From Deltaproteobacteria bacterium (lineage in GTDB: Bacteria; Myxococcota_A; Polyangia; Haliangiales; Haliangiaceae), in contig JAHDIH010000004.1 of assembly GCA_020630875.1 (NCBI GenBank), forward strand, positions 124,212-188,211: DNA of 64,000 bases, given 5' to 3'. Of the stretch, positions 26,397-35,803 are shown in pieces; positions within the stretch are counted from its first letter, which is position 1; each line of letters opens with the position of its first letter. The notes beneath the pieces were generated by a model. That model saw nothing but the letters and a program-made list of their open reading frames with translations. It searched no databases and was not told the origin of the DNA. The position numbers were made by a program, and so were the translations under genes.

Positions 26397-27764
26397 TTAC
26401 TCAGGAACGCAAATTTCCTGACCAGAGGAAAGTATTGGCGCATCAAAGACAGCCGCAACCGCAGTAAAGCCTATTCCCAAAGACATGGCATCGTTAGTTC
26501 CATCGCCGTTAAGATCGATGTCCATAGCTAAGAAGGCTCCAAACGGACCATCTTTTACATCTTGCGCAGAAACATTGAAGTCGGCGTCAGTGTTCCACAT
26601 ACAGAAAGAATCGCATCCCGCCATGTTGTACCCATTGGCTTGGAAATCTTGATTCGCGCTAAGACAAATTTGAGCTGGTACGGTCTCAGTACTCCCGCAG
26701 CAAGTTTGTATTTCCCCAAGCTGACTTATTCCATCTAGGTTAGTGTCGCAATGGTCGGTAATATTGTTATTTAGCATTCTGGCTATTTCTGGAACAATAA
26801 TCGCCTCAAAATCTGCTTCGAGGATTCCCCCACCAATTTTTCCTTGCACAATCCCTACCTGCGAAATCTGCATCGCTTCAATCTTCGTACCCTTTAAAGG
26901 GAGTTGAAATGGTGCACCGGATACGAACTCCCATGTAAGCTGAACAGCCTCTGGTTTGGTATTTTCGAAAGTTCCCGCCTCTATCTCACCAAGTACAACG
27001 TTGCTATCCGGATTCCCAGCAAAACTGAAAGTCGTCGTACCATCAAAATGCCCGCCACATATGCATTGGGAAGAGCCCTCAGGGTCGCACCCAGCAGGTG
27101 TGCATGGTGCTGTGTCCGATGAAATAAGAGAAGAGTCACCTGATATCACTTCCATTCCCACGTTCTGTGCTGTCGCAAAATCCGCGGCTTTCAAGGCTAG
27201 TAGCAAATTGCTATTCCCTTGAATAAGCGAGCTGTTAATTCTGCTGCCAAAGTCAATCTCAGGACTCGAACTCGCCAAGCCCATAATGTCGCCCAACGCG
27301 TTCTCTGCAGCTCCGTCGCCGTCGATATCAAAACTAAGTTCTTCTGCCGACAAAGCATCCGTGGGAATCACAAAAGAATCAGCGACAAATGTCGTAAGTG
27401 CTCCGGATTGGTCCACGCAAATCTCCGGAGGTCCTGGTGGCTCCTCTTCTGGTCCGCATGACTCAGGAATGGAGAAGGCTTCGTCAACGCACTGTCCCTC
27501 GTTAACATCACTGCGGCATTCCTCCCAATCGACTTCGTCTTCCGAGATTGCTTCTTCACCTTCGCACGCCGCAAACCGAAAGAACTGTTTGCACTCGGAT
27601 GCTGAGTCAAACCCTACGATATCTACCACGCAATCGGAGCCACAAGAACATGCTTTTTCGCAAATTGCCGCCATGGAATTTTCACAAGACGCTTTGCCTC
27701 CGGCACTGTCTCCTCCGCAGGAAGTCACCAACGTACCGACAATAAATGCTACAAGAGTTCTCAT
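26397..27764 (-). CDS. Cys-rich secreted lipoprotein with calcium-binding-like loops
   Basis: 455 residues from ATG 27764. Lipobox LVTSC, then a Cys-dense region (CENSMAAICEKACSCGSDC) reminiscent of small knottin-type modules in delta-group secreted proteins, an acidic Pro-rich linker (PEEEPPGPPE), and a beta domain with several EF-hand-like Asp loops (DIDGDGAAEN, DTNLDGISQ, DIDLNGDGTND). No enzyme motif. Probably surface-exposed; function unknown. Confidence 0.72.
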   Translation of the reverse strand: MRTLVAFIVGTLVTSCGGDSAGGKASCENSMAAICEKACSCGSDCVVDIVGFDSASECKQFFRFAACEGEEAISEDEVDWEECRSDVNEGQCVDEAFSIPESCGPEEEPPGPPEICVDQSGALTTFVADSFVIPTDALSAEELSFDIDGDGAAENALGDIMGLASSSPEIDFGSRINSSLIQGNSNLLLALKAADFATAQNVGMEVISGDSSLISSDTAPCTPAGCDPEGSSQCICGGHFDGTTTFSFAGNPDSNVVLGEIEAGTFENTKPEAVQLTWEFVSGAPFQLPLKGTKIEAMQISQVGIVQGKIGGGILEADFEAIIVPEIARMLNNNITDHCDTNLDGISQLGEIQTCCGSTETVPAQICLSANQDFQANGYNMAGCDSFCMWNTDADFNVSAQDVKDGPFGAFLAMDIDLNGDGTNDAMSLGIGFTAVAAVFDAPILSSGQEICVPE

Positions 27765-27839
27765 ATTGCTTTTTAACATCGACTAGTGTTGTTCGTCCAA
27801 AGATGACCCGGAAAAATTGAAAATTGGGTCGACAATGGA

Positions 27840-27854
27840 ACCTACATTGTAGGT
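27840..27854. promoter_or_regulatory. Short perfect palindrome upstream of lipoprotein gene
   Basis: ACCTACA-T-TGTAGGT, 7-bp arms, about 75 bp upstream of the ATG of the Cys-rich lipoprotein. Could be an operator. No regulator is adjacent. Confidence 0.35.
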
Positions 27855-27946
27855 ACAAGACATCGTTCTTCTTTAGAGATTCTTTACGAGCGTATCCGGC
27901 CCACGTTAATGCCACCTTCGAGGTGATTGAGATTGGAGAACTCACA

Positions 27947-28021
27947 ATGGCAACGATCGCTTACCGTTCGTTCATTGTATCATTACTCGTACGTCTTCTG
28001 CTCGCTATTGAGAGTTACTAA
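27947..28021 (+). CDS. Possible 24-residue hydrophobic small protein
   Basis: ATG 27947 is preceded by TTGGAGAA with suitable spacing and encodes MATIAYRSFIVSLLVRLLLA followed by IESY, a single hydrophobic helix. It overlaps the 3' end of the convergent hydrolase gene by 17 bp. Too short for any family call; may be chance. Confidence 0.25.
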   Translation: MATIAYRSFIVSLLVRLLLAIESY

Positions 28022-28991
28022 TCAGCCACTCAAGACTACGTTTCTCCGCATAGAAATCTGGTGCCCATGGTAGTCCTGATGCAAAAGCAACGTGCCCCCC
28101 TCCCCGACAGACCTCCCATTCAACAGCCGTAGACAAACGCTGAGAGGCCTTTGGCAGCATGGTGGATGGCATAAACGGATCGTCATCAGCAGAAAGGCAA
28201 AGTGTCGGACACTTGATTGCGCTTAGCACGCTCATACTACTTGCCGACTCATAGTAATGTTGCGCACTCTCAAACCCGCAGGCGGGTGCTGTAAACGAAT
28301 CGTCGAAATTTATAAACGTTTTCGAACCAACCACTTTTTTAATATCAACGTGCTCAAGCTCTTTCGGAAACTTGGAATAAAAGTACCTTGCCTTTGCTTT
28401 GAGCGACTTTAAAAACTCGCGCGTATAGATAAGACCTCCGACTCGTTCTAAATGTTGAGCGCAAGCTCCCAGGTCAAACGGCACAGAGATGGCGACGGCG
28501 GCTGCCACTAGGGAGGCATTGGCATTGGTTCCTAACCATCGCAACAGAATATTTCCCCCCATAGAGATACCAACGACGTAGATGGGCAGCATCGTTTGCT
28601 TGCGCACGTGGCATATCAGAGCATCGGCATCGCCCGTAAAACCTGAATGGTGCTGACGAAAACCGACTTGTGGAATCCAGCCATCCCTTGTTTGTTGATT
28701 TTGTGCGCAGCTTCTGAAGTTGATAGCCCAAGACTTCATCCCCAAAGAACTCGCTCGTTGGCTCAAACCTTGAATGTACGGCGAATAGGAACTTCCCTCT
28801 AAGCCATGCAGAAGTACGACATGACCGGCCAGCTCACCTTCGGGTTCCAAGCAATCTACCGTAATGGGCTCGTTATCAACGCCAGCAATCGCGACTCGGT
28901 GGTAATCAACTTGAAATCTACTTCTCGTAACATGGCCAAAGATAGTTTGAGCGTGTCCCGAGCGAAGCCACAGTGGTGAGACAAATGTCAT
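28005..28991 (-). CDS. YheT-family alpha/beta hydrolase
   Basis: 328 residues. Starts with the family's SPLWLRSGHAQTIFGH; oxyanion region VVLLHGLEGSSYSPYIQGLS; NFRSCAQ (equivalent of the NxRGC motif); nucleophile Ser in VVGISMGGNILLRWLG; acid in CLSADDDPFMP; His in GGGHVAFASG. YheT-like hydrolases are soluble esterase-type enzymes of unclear natural substrate. Intact triad, normal length. Confidence 0.9.
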   Translation of the reverse strand: MTFVSPLWLRSGHAQTIFGHVTRSRFQVDYHRVAIAGVDNEPITVDCLEPEGELAGHVVLLHGLEGSSYSPYIQGLSQRASSLGMKSWAINFRSCAQNQQTRDGWIPQVGFRQHHSGFTGDADALICHVRKQTMLPIYVVGISMGGNILLRWLGTNANASLVAAAVAISVPFDLGACAQHLERVGGLIYTREFLKSLKAKARYFYSKFPKELEHVDIKKVVGSKTFINFDDSFTAPACGFESAQHYYESASSMSVLSAIKCPTLCLSADDDPFMPSTMLPKASQRLSTAVEWEVCRGGGHVAFASGLPWAPDFYAEKRSLEWLISNSQ

Positions 28992-29155
28992 GGCCGCACC
29001 CTACAGTGATTTCCTGAAACTTGCTCCTATTATTTCAATCCGTCAGATCCAAATAGGCCGTTTCTACCGCGTGATGTTTCAAAGGCCTGGACCGATCGTG
29101 ACAAATGCGACTGGCGACTCCTTTTCAAGGGATTTCCTACATGTTAGATGCCGTT

Positions 29156-29539
29156 ATGGGTCTAAAAGCCAGAACGTCCACTTCTATTTCTATTTACCAC
29201 TATCCCAAGTGCAGTACTTGTGTAAAAGCCCGCAGGTGGCTGGATGCTAAAGGCATTCACTACGACTTGGTCGATATTGTAACCAGCCCACCGACAGCTG
29301 AAGAAATCAAAGCGGCCATCGAAATCTCGGGACTCCCTTTGAGCCGGTTCTTCAATACCTCCGGACAATCGTACAGGCAGGGCGATTTTAAAACGAAGCT
29401 CAAGTCAATGAGTACTGAAGAAGCAGTTGCGGCTCTTGCTGCAGACGGCAAACTCATAAAACGTCCTTTAGTGATTGCGAGTGAATTTACGTTGGTTGGA
29501 TTCAAGGAACCGGAGTGGCTTGAAGCGCTGCCTACTTAA
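29156..29539 (+). CDS. ArsC/Spx-like thioredoxin-fold reductase
   Basis: About 127 residues from ATG 29156. IYHYPKCSTCVKARRWLDAK is the arsenate-reductase-family N-terminus with a CxxC-type active site; GLPLSRFFNTSGQSYR and KRPLVIASEFTLVGFK complete the fold. This matches the YffB/Spx-like ArsC branch, in which arsenate reduction is not established. The TAA stop shares its last A with the ATG of the next gene. Confidence 0.85.
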   Translation: MGLKARTSTSISIYHYPKCSTCVKARRWLDAKGIHYDLVDIVTSPPTAEEIKAAIEISGLPLSRFFNTSGQSYRQGDFKTKLKSMSTEEAVAALAADGKLIKRPLVIASEFTLVGFKEPEWLEALPT

Positions 29540-30243
29540 TGTCTGGTTTTACAAATAGCTTAACCATTCTGTCTTGGAACATTCGCCAGGGTGGTGGCAC
29601 TAGAATTAGGAAGATCGTCGAGTTTGTTGAAAAGCACACACCAGACATCGCGACTTTTAGTGAATTTCAAAATACCTCAACGGGCCTCGCTCTGCGAAAA
29701 ATGTTGCTTGACCGCGGCTACCACTATCAAATCGTCTCCGCTGCTGTTGGGACGCAAAACTCCGTACTAGTAGCCAGCAGGTTTCCATGTGGGTCGCAGC
29801 TCTTCGGAGACAAAAACACCCCATATTCCGACAACCTAGTATGCGCATCACTGGAAGCTTTTGATCTGTTCGCTGTGTACTTTCCACATAAGAAGAAACA
29901 TACTCTATTCGATGTTCTTCAAAGCGCGTTGGTAAGAGGTTCGATCATCTGCGGAGACTTCAACACGGGAAAGAACTTCATCGACCAAAGCGGTGACTCC
30001 TTTTGGTATACTAAGGAGCTGCGAAGCTTTGAACAGTTAGGTTACGTTGACGCTTTCCGGTTAATTCATCCAGACCAAAAAGAATATTCGTGGTTCAGTC
30101 ATCAAGGTAATGGCTACCGCTACGACCATACTTACGTGCACCAATCATTCGCCCCCCTGGTAAGCGACTGCTTCTACGATCACGACTGTCGCGAAGACGG
30201 AACCTCAGACCATTCAATGATGATTCTGCGACTAACGTTTTAG
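29539..30243 (+). CDS. Endonuclease/exonuclease/phosphatase (EEP) family protein
   Basis: 234 residues. LTILSWNIRQGGG, DIATFSEFQNT (catalytic Glu), SIICGDFNTGKNF (GDFN motif), RYDHTYVHQS and GTSDHSMMILRL (SDH motif) are the ordered EEP signatures; all metal and catalytic residues are present. No signal peptide, so a cytoplasmic phosphodiesterase or nuclease. Start overlaps the upstream stop by one base (TAATG). Related endonucleases are often annotated in two-gene units with ArsC-like proteins only by chance. Confidence 0.9.
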   Translation: MSGFTNSLTILSWNIRQGGGTRIRKIVEFVEKHTPDIATFSEFQNTSTGLALRKMLLDRGYHYQIVSAAVGTQNSVLVASRFPCGSQLFGDKNTPYSDNLVCASLEAFDLFAVYFPHKKKHTLFDVLQSALVRGSIICGDFNTGKNFIDQSGDSFWYTKELRSFEQLGYVDAFRLIHPDQKEYSWFSHQGNGYRYDHTYVHQSFAPLVSDCFYDHDCREDGTSDHSMMILRLTF

Positions 30244-30545
30244 CCCATTCGCATGATCTGATAACCGCGAATGCTCGACACGTACGGATTGCTCGTAGCC
30301 ATCTTCTTCGCTTCTTCCAGGTTGCTAGCGGAAACCACAACAAAGCCAGTAATAGAGTCTGAGGCCATTGGTAATTCCTTCTGCCCCTCTGCGGAAATCT
30401 CAAATCCAACAGGGAAGTGACCTTGATCTACAATGCGGTCACCCAGTTCCTTGAACCAAGCTCCCCAAGCCGCCATAATCTCTGGGGTTGGTTTTTCGAA
30501 ACCGTAAGTAAGAAACATAAACTGTTGGTCATTTCCGTCACTCAT
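30240..30545 (-). CDS. YCII-related (DGPF-like) small protein
   Basis: 101 residues, ferredoxin-like fold. FMFLTYGFEKPTPEIMAAWG, then AWFKELGDRIVDQGHFPVG and SASNLEEAKKMATSNPYV, ending in EIR-like QIMRMG, match YCII/YciI-like proteins. The putative His-Asp dyad of YciI is not clearly present. Function unknown. Converges on the EEP gene with overlapping stops. Confidence 0.82.
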   Translation of the reverse strand: MSDGNDQQFMFLTYGFEKPTPEIMAAWGAWFKELGDRIVDQGHFPVGFEISAEGQKELPMASDSITGFVVVSASNLEEAKKMATSNPYVSSIRGYQIMRMG

Positions 30546-30605
30546 ACCAGTAAGTCTACGAGGGAAATTCTAGCCTGTCACAAAGCCTCAACGGCAATTT
30601 CAAAT

Positions 30606-31400
30606 TTAATTGGCCAAATATTGAGAGATCCAAGACTTAATTTCATTAACTTGTTTTGTTTCATGCGCACCTTGATCAAAGTTGTTAGTTCCGTGTTTAC
30701 CATCAACTAACTCCACAATTTTCCAATTGGGAGAAAACGTAGCGTATTGGGTTGCCCATGGCTCAGAGTCAGGATGAATCACCAACGTTGGCGTTGCTTT
30801 CAATAACGTTTCGTTACTGGCCACCGTGTTCTGATTCTCAGTATAAGTACCAGGGGAAAGCCAAACAACCGATTTTATACTTGGAAGATTAGAACTAGCT
30901 CTTGCCACCACAAAGTCAAATACTGAAGTGGTGCCGTTGCTAGCACCGACCAACATGATGTTTGAATCAAGTGACTTACAAGCTCGGTCGCTACTTGTAA
31001 TAAACTGTACCGCAGCTTGCACATCGAGTTGGCCATTTGGTCCTTGATAAGCTTCTTGCGCAACGCCAGAGGACTCCCCGGCTCCGCGCCGGTCCAGGTT
31101 AATAAGCGCGATGCCACTTTCAATCAAAGCCAAGCGAACTCTTTCCGGGTAGCTACTTCTGTCAAAATTCGGAGGGATCATATGAACTAACACAACCGCT
31201 CCCATCCCTGGCTTGCTTGGCGGATGGTAGTCCGCCACCAACTCCACCCCGTCGGACGTCTCAAGGGACACCCTTTCATAACTGCCGCAGGAAACCGCAG
31301 CAGCATCGCCTGGCTCTTTGCTATCCATCGGAGGAGTGACACTTTCCTGCTTACTGCTACACGAAAGAACGAACACCACGAAAAATACTGCCGATTTCAT
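30606..31400 (-). CDS. Secreted alpha/beta-hydrolase lipoprotein
   Basis: 264 residues from ATG 31400, which begins a clean signal MKSAVFFVVFVLSCSSK with a lipobox at Cys14; an ORF extension to 31478 is unlikely. Dienelactone-hydrolase-like fold: AVVLVHMIPPNFDRSSYPER, INLDRRGAGESSG, nucleophile Ser in MLVGASNGTTS, acid near TPTLVIHPDSEPW and His in VDGKHGTNNF. Probably an exported esterase; substrate unknown. Confidence 0.82.
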   Translation of the reverse strand: MKSAVFFVVFVLSCSSKQESVTPPMDSKEPGDAAAVSCGSYERVSLETSDGVELVADYHPPSKPGMGAVVLVHMIPPNFDRSSYPERVRLALIESGIALINLDRRGAGESSGVAQEAYQGPNGQLDVQAAVQFITSSDRACKSLDSNIMLVGASNGTTSVFDFVVARASSNLPSIKSVVWLSPGTYTENQNTVASNETLLKATPTLVIHPDSEPWATQYATFSPNWKIVELVDGKHGTNNFDQGAHETKQVNEIKSWISQYLAN

Positions 31401-31518
31401 GAAAGCAACGTGACATCGTATGGCCACGAGTACAAGAGGCCAGCAATAAAACATCCTGTTTAGCAAGTTTGCCTTCACCTACATCGCATGGTCCCCAGTG
31501 GTCAGGTTAAAATTTCCC

Positions 31519-33192
31519 ATGTTTAAACAGCTCTTCGTTGCCAGCCTCGTTGTCGCAGCCGCAAACTGTAAGAAAAAGTCTCCAATCGCTTCCACCAACG
31601 CGCCTGTCATTATAATCGACTCTCCGCAAGAGCGAGCATCGATCGTAGACAGCGATACAGTTTTCGTAAAAGGACATCTCGAAAATGGAGCCAATACCCA
31701 AGTGACGGTAAACGGAACCAAAGTAAAACTGGATAGCGAATTCAAATTTTCGTTGCAAGTTCCACTGGAAGACGTAGCCTTGATCCACGTCCACGCCGAG
31801 AGCACCTCTGACCTACGTGACAACGCCGTCATTGCGGCAGTGAGAAGTTCTACGCACAAAAGTGACGAAGTACAAGAAGATGGCATTATGATCAGAAGTA
31901 CTCAGGCCACACTCGACGCAGTATCGGATGTGGCAAAAATCTCACTAGGAGACCTAAATCTGTCGGATACGATGAAGCAACAAAACCCAGTTGCAGTGAA
32001 CTCGAAAAAAGGAAAGCTACTAGCCGAGGTCAACGTTGAATCACTCAACGCCAACGTCGATGACCTAAAGATTTCTCTCAAAGGCGATAGGATTGTGACC
32101 ACCGCATCTATTGGTGACATTGAATCAAACGGAGAGGTAAAAAACCACATCGCGTTAATCAAGAGGTGGCGCGACTACAAAGCAACGGCCGACAATGCTG
32201 ACTTTTCTGCAGAATGGAAATTAAGTAATTTAAAGTTCGAAGTCTTCGAGCCGAACATGGATATTAAAGATCTCAAAATTGATTCGAGTATCATCGTTGA
32301 ACTCGCCAACTTCATTCTCAACTTTGAAAAGAAACTGGAAAACGCGCTAGAAAAGAAGCTCAAGAGTGAAGTGGCCAATCAACTCACAGATAAGCTAAGT
32401 GCTACCGCGCTAGATACGGAGATTAATCTTTACGATAAGAAACACCTTCTCAAAGCTGACATTGATCATGTAGTGGTAGGCGAACATGGTGTGATTGTCT
32501 CTCTCAGTTCACAAATTTCGATCGACGGCACCCCAGAACCACACGCCGTATTTTCTCCTCTTAGGACATTTAGCGATGACGAAAAGGCATTCAGGGAAAA
32601 ATACGATTTCAATGACGGTTTCGACATGAGTCAAACCCAAGCGATGCAATTGGCAGTTCATGAAAACTTCGTTAACCAAGTGCTATCCGCTGTTTGGCAC
32701 TCAAAAGCACTAAACAGGTCTTTTGCATTCAAGCGCGAAGAGGCTGGCGGAATACTTTCAAAGATAGAGGTTTACCTCCCTCTTCCACCAATGCTAGCTG
32801 CCGTCGAAGGCAAAGGATACAACCTCAAAATTGGGGCGATGGAAGTAGGAATCTTTGTGAGAGGAAAAGAAAAAGAAGCAATGAGGATCAGAATGAATCT
32901 CGACACACTCGGAAACGTTGATTACGACCCGGTTGCTGACCGTCCGCGTCTTTTCCTGAAGAATTTAGACTTACAAACAGAAACCATCCACATCGATGAA
33001 AGTCTGTTAACCGCGAACCAAGCAGAAGAAATGATCGGTCTATTAGAGCCGGAGCTGAAAGGAATGATTAACAACCTACTTGCCAAACTATTGCTTCCGC
33101 GAATTCCAGGATTATCCGGTGGAAATATGTCTGCGACGGGGCGTGGACCTTATCTACTAATTCACGGCGACTTGCGCGCCAGCGACAAATAA
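31519..33192 (+). CDS. Large lipoprotein, possibly lipid-binding (TULIP-like)
   Basis: 557 residues from ATG 31519. Signal with lipobox AAANC followed by KKKS. Residues about 30-110 look like an Ig-like strand domain (VFVKGHLENGANTQVTVNG). The rest has long amphipathic strands and helices (KKLENALEKKLKSEVANQLT, NHIALIKRWRDY) and ends LLLPRIPGLSGG ... LIHGDL, a pattern reminiscent of elongated lipid-transfer (BPI/TULIP) proteins. That resemblance is weak and by eye. No catalytic motif. Confidence 0.65.
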   Translation: MFKQLFVASLVVAAANCKKKSPIASTNAPVIIIDSPQERASIVDSDTVFVKGHLENGANTQVTVNGTKVKLDSEFKFSLQVPLEDVALIHVHAESTSDLRDNAVIAAVRSSTHKSDEVQEDGIMIRSTQATLDAVSDVAKISLGDLNLSDTMKQQNPVAVNSKKGKLLAEVNVESLNANVDDLKISLKGDRIVTTASIGDIESNGEVKNHIALIKRWRDYKATADNADFSAEWKLSNLKFEVFEPNMDIKDLKIDSSIIVELANFILNFEKKLENALEKKLKSEVANQLTDKLSATALDTEINLYDKKHLLKADIDHVVVGEHGVIVSLSSQISIDGTPEPHAVFSPLRTFSDDEKAFREKYDFNDGFDMSQTQAMQLAVHENFVNQVLSAVWHSKALNRSFAFKREEAGGILSKIEVYLPLPPMLAAVEGKGYNLKIGAMEVGIFVRGKEKEAMRIRMNLDTLGNVDYDPVADRPRLFLKNLDLQTETIHIDESLLTANQAEEMIGLLEPELKGMINNLLAKLLLPRIPGLSGGNMSATGRGPYLLIHGDLRASDK

Positions 33193-33203
33193 GGTCTTAC
33201 TGT

Positions 33204-34028
33204 CTAAGGGGCTCCGACGATGGCATTCCTGCGTAGGATGTAAAGATCCAAGACATCTTCTTCTCCTTCTTGATTCCCAGCAGAAATTCGTAGGTCTTCG
33301 TCAACGTACAGGTTCCACAGCTCACCAGTGATCCCTTTCGGCCCAGGCACCTTAAATCCATCCCGGCGCCCTGTAATCACATCCTGGGTAAGTGGAAGCA
33401 CGTTGGTTCCGTCGCGCAAACGTCCTAACCTTGCCCGGTTTTCGCCAAACTCAAGTGAGATTACATTTCTTCTCGCTTGTCCCTGAGTAGCGGAAGTCGC
33501 GGGGTCAATGAGCGCGTAGTCTCCTCTTAGGAAAGAACGGACGGTGAAAAGGCGAATGCCAAAAAGTCTAATCTTTGATTCGCTGACGTTGTAGTAGAAG
33601 CTCGGAGCACCAGTTCCGGAGGTGTAGACCACTTGAAAGATTTTCTCTCTGTTGAGTCTCTGAAATCCTTCGGAGGCGTCGATGTTTTCATCGTCGTACC
33701 AAAGACTTTCCCAAGCCCCGGAAGTCAACGCCACCTCGTTGTTGGGTCGATTGTCTTTAAAGTGATTGGCGAGTAGTAGGACGTACGGCTCGAGTTCAGC
33801 TCTGGCGGCTACGATATCGGCTCTCGACGTCTCTGTGGTGTGGTCCCTTGCAATTCGAACGATCTCGTCCTTGATAATCTCAATGTCTACGTCACTCAGC
33901 GTCAACGCTTGCCCATCCGATGTGTCGTAGGTCGACTCAACGTCTTCGCAACCGCTCGTCCACGCGCAGAAGGCTGCAAGGATCAGACAGTTTTGAAAGT
34001 TTTTAGCTGCACATCTTACTGAATTCAT
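33204..34028 (-). CDS. PAP/fibrillin-like lipoprotein
   Basis: 274 residues from ATG 34028. Signal peptide with lipobox WTSGC. The mature part begins with helices and an AELEPYVLLLANHFKD segment; a WESLWYDDE strand and a C-terminal GELWNLYVDEDLRISAGNQE then DVLDLYILRR match the start and end of the plastid-lipid-associated (fibrillin) lipocalin-like fold. Bacterial relatives have unknown ligands. Function inferred only at fold level. Confidence 0.68.
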   Translation of the reverse strand: MNSVRCAAKNFQNCLILAAFCAWTSGCEDVESTYDTSDGQALTLSDVDIEIIKDEIVRIARDHTTETSRADIVAARAELEPYVLLLANHFKDNRPNNEVALTSGAWESLWYDDENIDASEGFQRLNREKIFQVVYTSGTGAPSFYYNVSESKIRLFGIRLFTVRSFLRGDYALIDPATSATQGQARRNVISLEFGENRARLGRLRDGTNVLPLTQDVITGRRDGFKVPGPKGITGELWNLYVDEDLRISAGNQEGEEDVLDLYILRRNAIVGAP

Positions 34029-34080
34029 GATGCACGCATAACAGCTCCCAGTCTGGGTTACCAGCGTGAACGTCATTTTC

Positions 34081-34575
34081 TCATTTTAAGATCCAGATCT
34101 TTACGGGAACCACTCCGCTTTTCATCATCCCTAACTTCTTGGCCGCCGCTTTTGAAACATCGATGACGCGTCCTTTCACGTAAGGTCCTCGATCGTTGAC
34201 CTTAACCACCACCGTTCGTCCGTTGCTCAAGTTCTTCACTCGCACCCGGGTACCAAACTTTAGCTTTTTGTGTGCGGCAGTCATCGCGTGCATGTTGTAA
34301 CGCTTCCCTGAAGCTGTTTTTCGGCCATGAAATCGCTTGCCGTACCAGGAAGCTTTGCCACTTTGATAAAACGTTGCAATGCCCGAACTGCTTACCTTCT
34401 CCACTTTGGTAATCCGCTTTTTCTTCTTCTTCTTTTTCTTTGGAGGCTTAGGGGGGAACGTAGAAGACGGTGACTTAGGCGGTGAAGGCGATGAAGGCGA
34501 TGAAGGCGATGAAGGCGGTGAAGGATTAGCACAACCAACAAGTAAAACTCCGAGTACGACCCACCACTTAACCAT
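34081..34575 (-). CDS. rlpA: RlpA-like septal-ring lytic transglycosylase
   Basis: 164 residues. Lipobox VGCAN, a Ser/Pro repeat linker, an octalysine run, then a double-psi beta-barrel: [59 protein letters not shown]. The catalytic Glu/Asp positions of RlpA barrels (TASGE, NDRGP) are partly kept: TASGK has Lys where Glu is common, while NDRGP is intact. RlpA cleaves denuded glycan strands at the septum. No SPOR domain, unlike E. coli RlpA. Confidence 0.88.
   Translation of the reverse strand: MVKWWVVLGVLLVGCANPSPPSSPSSPSSPSPPKSPSSTFPPKPPKKKKKKKKRITKVEKVSSSGIATFYQSGKASWYGKRFHGRKTASGKRYNMHAMTAAHKKLKFGTRVRVKNLSNGRTVVVKVNDRGPYVKGRVIDVSKAAAKKLGMMKSGVVPVKIWILK
34481..34525 (-). repeat. Five 9-bp tandem repeats encoding the Ser-Pro linker of RlpA
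   Basis: Units GGTGAAGGC, GATGAAGGC (three times) and GGTGAAGGA. In the coding direction each unit gives an SPS-type triplet. Being a multiple of three, unit gain or loss would change linker length without a frameshift. Confidence 0.85.
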
Positions 34576-34690
34576 GCTGTATAAGTTAGCTCATGGTTGG
34601 TCATGGGGCCACAATTCCGAATTTCTAATCAAAGATATGAGTTCAGACGACCCCAGGACCACTGAAAGTGCATGGGAGATTGCCCGTTAA

Positions 34691-35659
34691 TTACTTTAGG
34701 GAGTCGAAACAAAGCTTGAGCTTACGAATGTCGTTTCGACGATAGGAGTAAGTCTTTTCGAAACATTCTCTACTGCCTGAGGACTCCGTTTTGGGCAAAT
34801 TGATTGTTTCTGAAGTTCGTCCCGCAATTTTTCCATCCGGCCAATACAGAAGCGTTTCCGGCTTCAACGTTTTATTGCTTCCACCACCTCCTCCACTCAG
34901 CCCGCCAACGGCACCTGTCGTTCTGGGTGCAATAGCGAGAAGCTGTGAGCACCGCTGGGTCGACTTAACTAAACTTTGCTCGTCTTTGGCTTCGATGACC
35001 TCAACGTTCATCGAGCTGAAATGTCGGCCGGAACGTTTATCTAGTCGAAGCGGCCCCATCACGACCAAACCAGATTTTAGATCGCTGTCGACCAGAAAAC
35101 GATCGGTTGAAACCTCTCCTTTAGGGGTAATTGCGACGGGGTAGTACCAACCGATTTTATTAGTTGGAATCGTCGCAACGAACTGGACGTTATGGTGCGT
35201 AATCCAGCGTCGGTGTGCTGCAGAAGGCATCGTTCCCACCGGTAGCCCTGGAAGTAGCGTATAGCCGGTTCCGTCTTGAAAAGAAGTAGTAACCTTCTGC
35301 AATAACACTGGAAAAGCCTCGTTCTTTTTAGTCCAAAAACGGACTCTAAGCTTTCTAAAGTTCGACAAACTATCCACGCATTGCTTCTCTTTGCCAGGGA
35401 TGGTTTCTACTTGCATCCAGTTTCCGTCGGTCTTGATAAGTCGATACGCTCGGGCGTAGTGCGGACTCTCTGCCTTCCCTTTTGCGAAGCTTTGGTCCAC
35501 AAGCAAGGTGGATTCGTCAACGCTTTGGTAAAGCGATGCGTCAGCCTTAAGAAGCACATAGCCTCTTTCGGTTACTACGGGCTTATCAATTTTGGTCGGC
35601 CACTTCTCGGAAGTTGCACACGCCCCAATTAAAACCAAAACCATTGCACGAAGCAGCAT
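34691..35659 (-). CDS. Hypothetical lipoprotein
   Basis: 322 residues. Lipobox VLIGAC. The body contains two SH3-like-looking strand blocks (YVLLKADASLYQSVDE, WMQVETIPGKEKQC), a VGTMPSAAHRRWITHHNVQF segment and a Gly-rich linker (GGLSGGGGGSN) before a C-terminal domain with two Cys (SRECFEKTYSYRR, LKLCFDSLK). No family recognised. Confidence 0.68.
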   Translation of the reverse strand: MLLRAMVLVLIGACATSEKWPTKIDKPVVTERGYVLLKADASLYQSVDESTLLVDQSFAKGKAESPHYARAYRLIKTDGNWMQVETIPGKEKQCVDSLSNFRKLRVRFWTKKNEAFPVLLQKVTTSFQDGTGYTLLPGLPVGTMPSAAHRRWITHHNVQFVATIPTNKIGWYYPVAITPKGEVSTDRFLVDSDLKSGLVVMGPLRLDKRSGRHFSSMNVEVIEAKDEQSLVKSTQRCSQLLAIAPRTTGAVGGLSGGGGGSNKTLKPETLLYWPDGKIAGRTSETINLPKTESSGSRECFEKTYSYRRNDIRKLKLCFDSLK

Positions 35660-35803
35660 TACGCAAACCTAAGCCAAAGCACGCATTACGCCAAGAATGA
35701 AGTTGCTTTCAGACTCAAAACCGACTTTGAATCGTCGTCGGCAGCAATCGCTACCCCCTACGTCTTTTACCTTGGGTTGGTTTAAGTACACTCCGTCAGA
35801 ATC

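Noticed and set aside
34481..34525. Short tandem array as a CRISPR candidate
   Set aside because: Units are 9 bp with no spacers and lie in frame within the rlpA linker.
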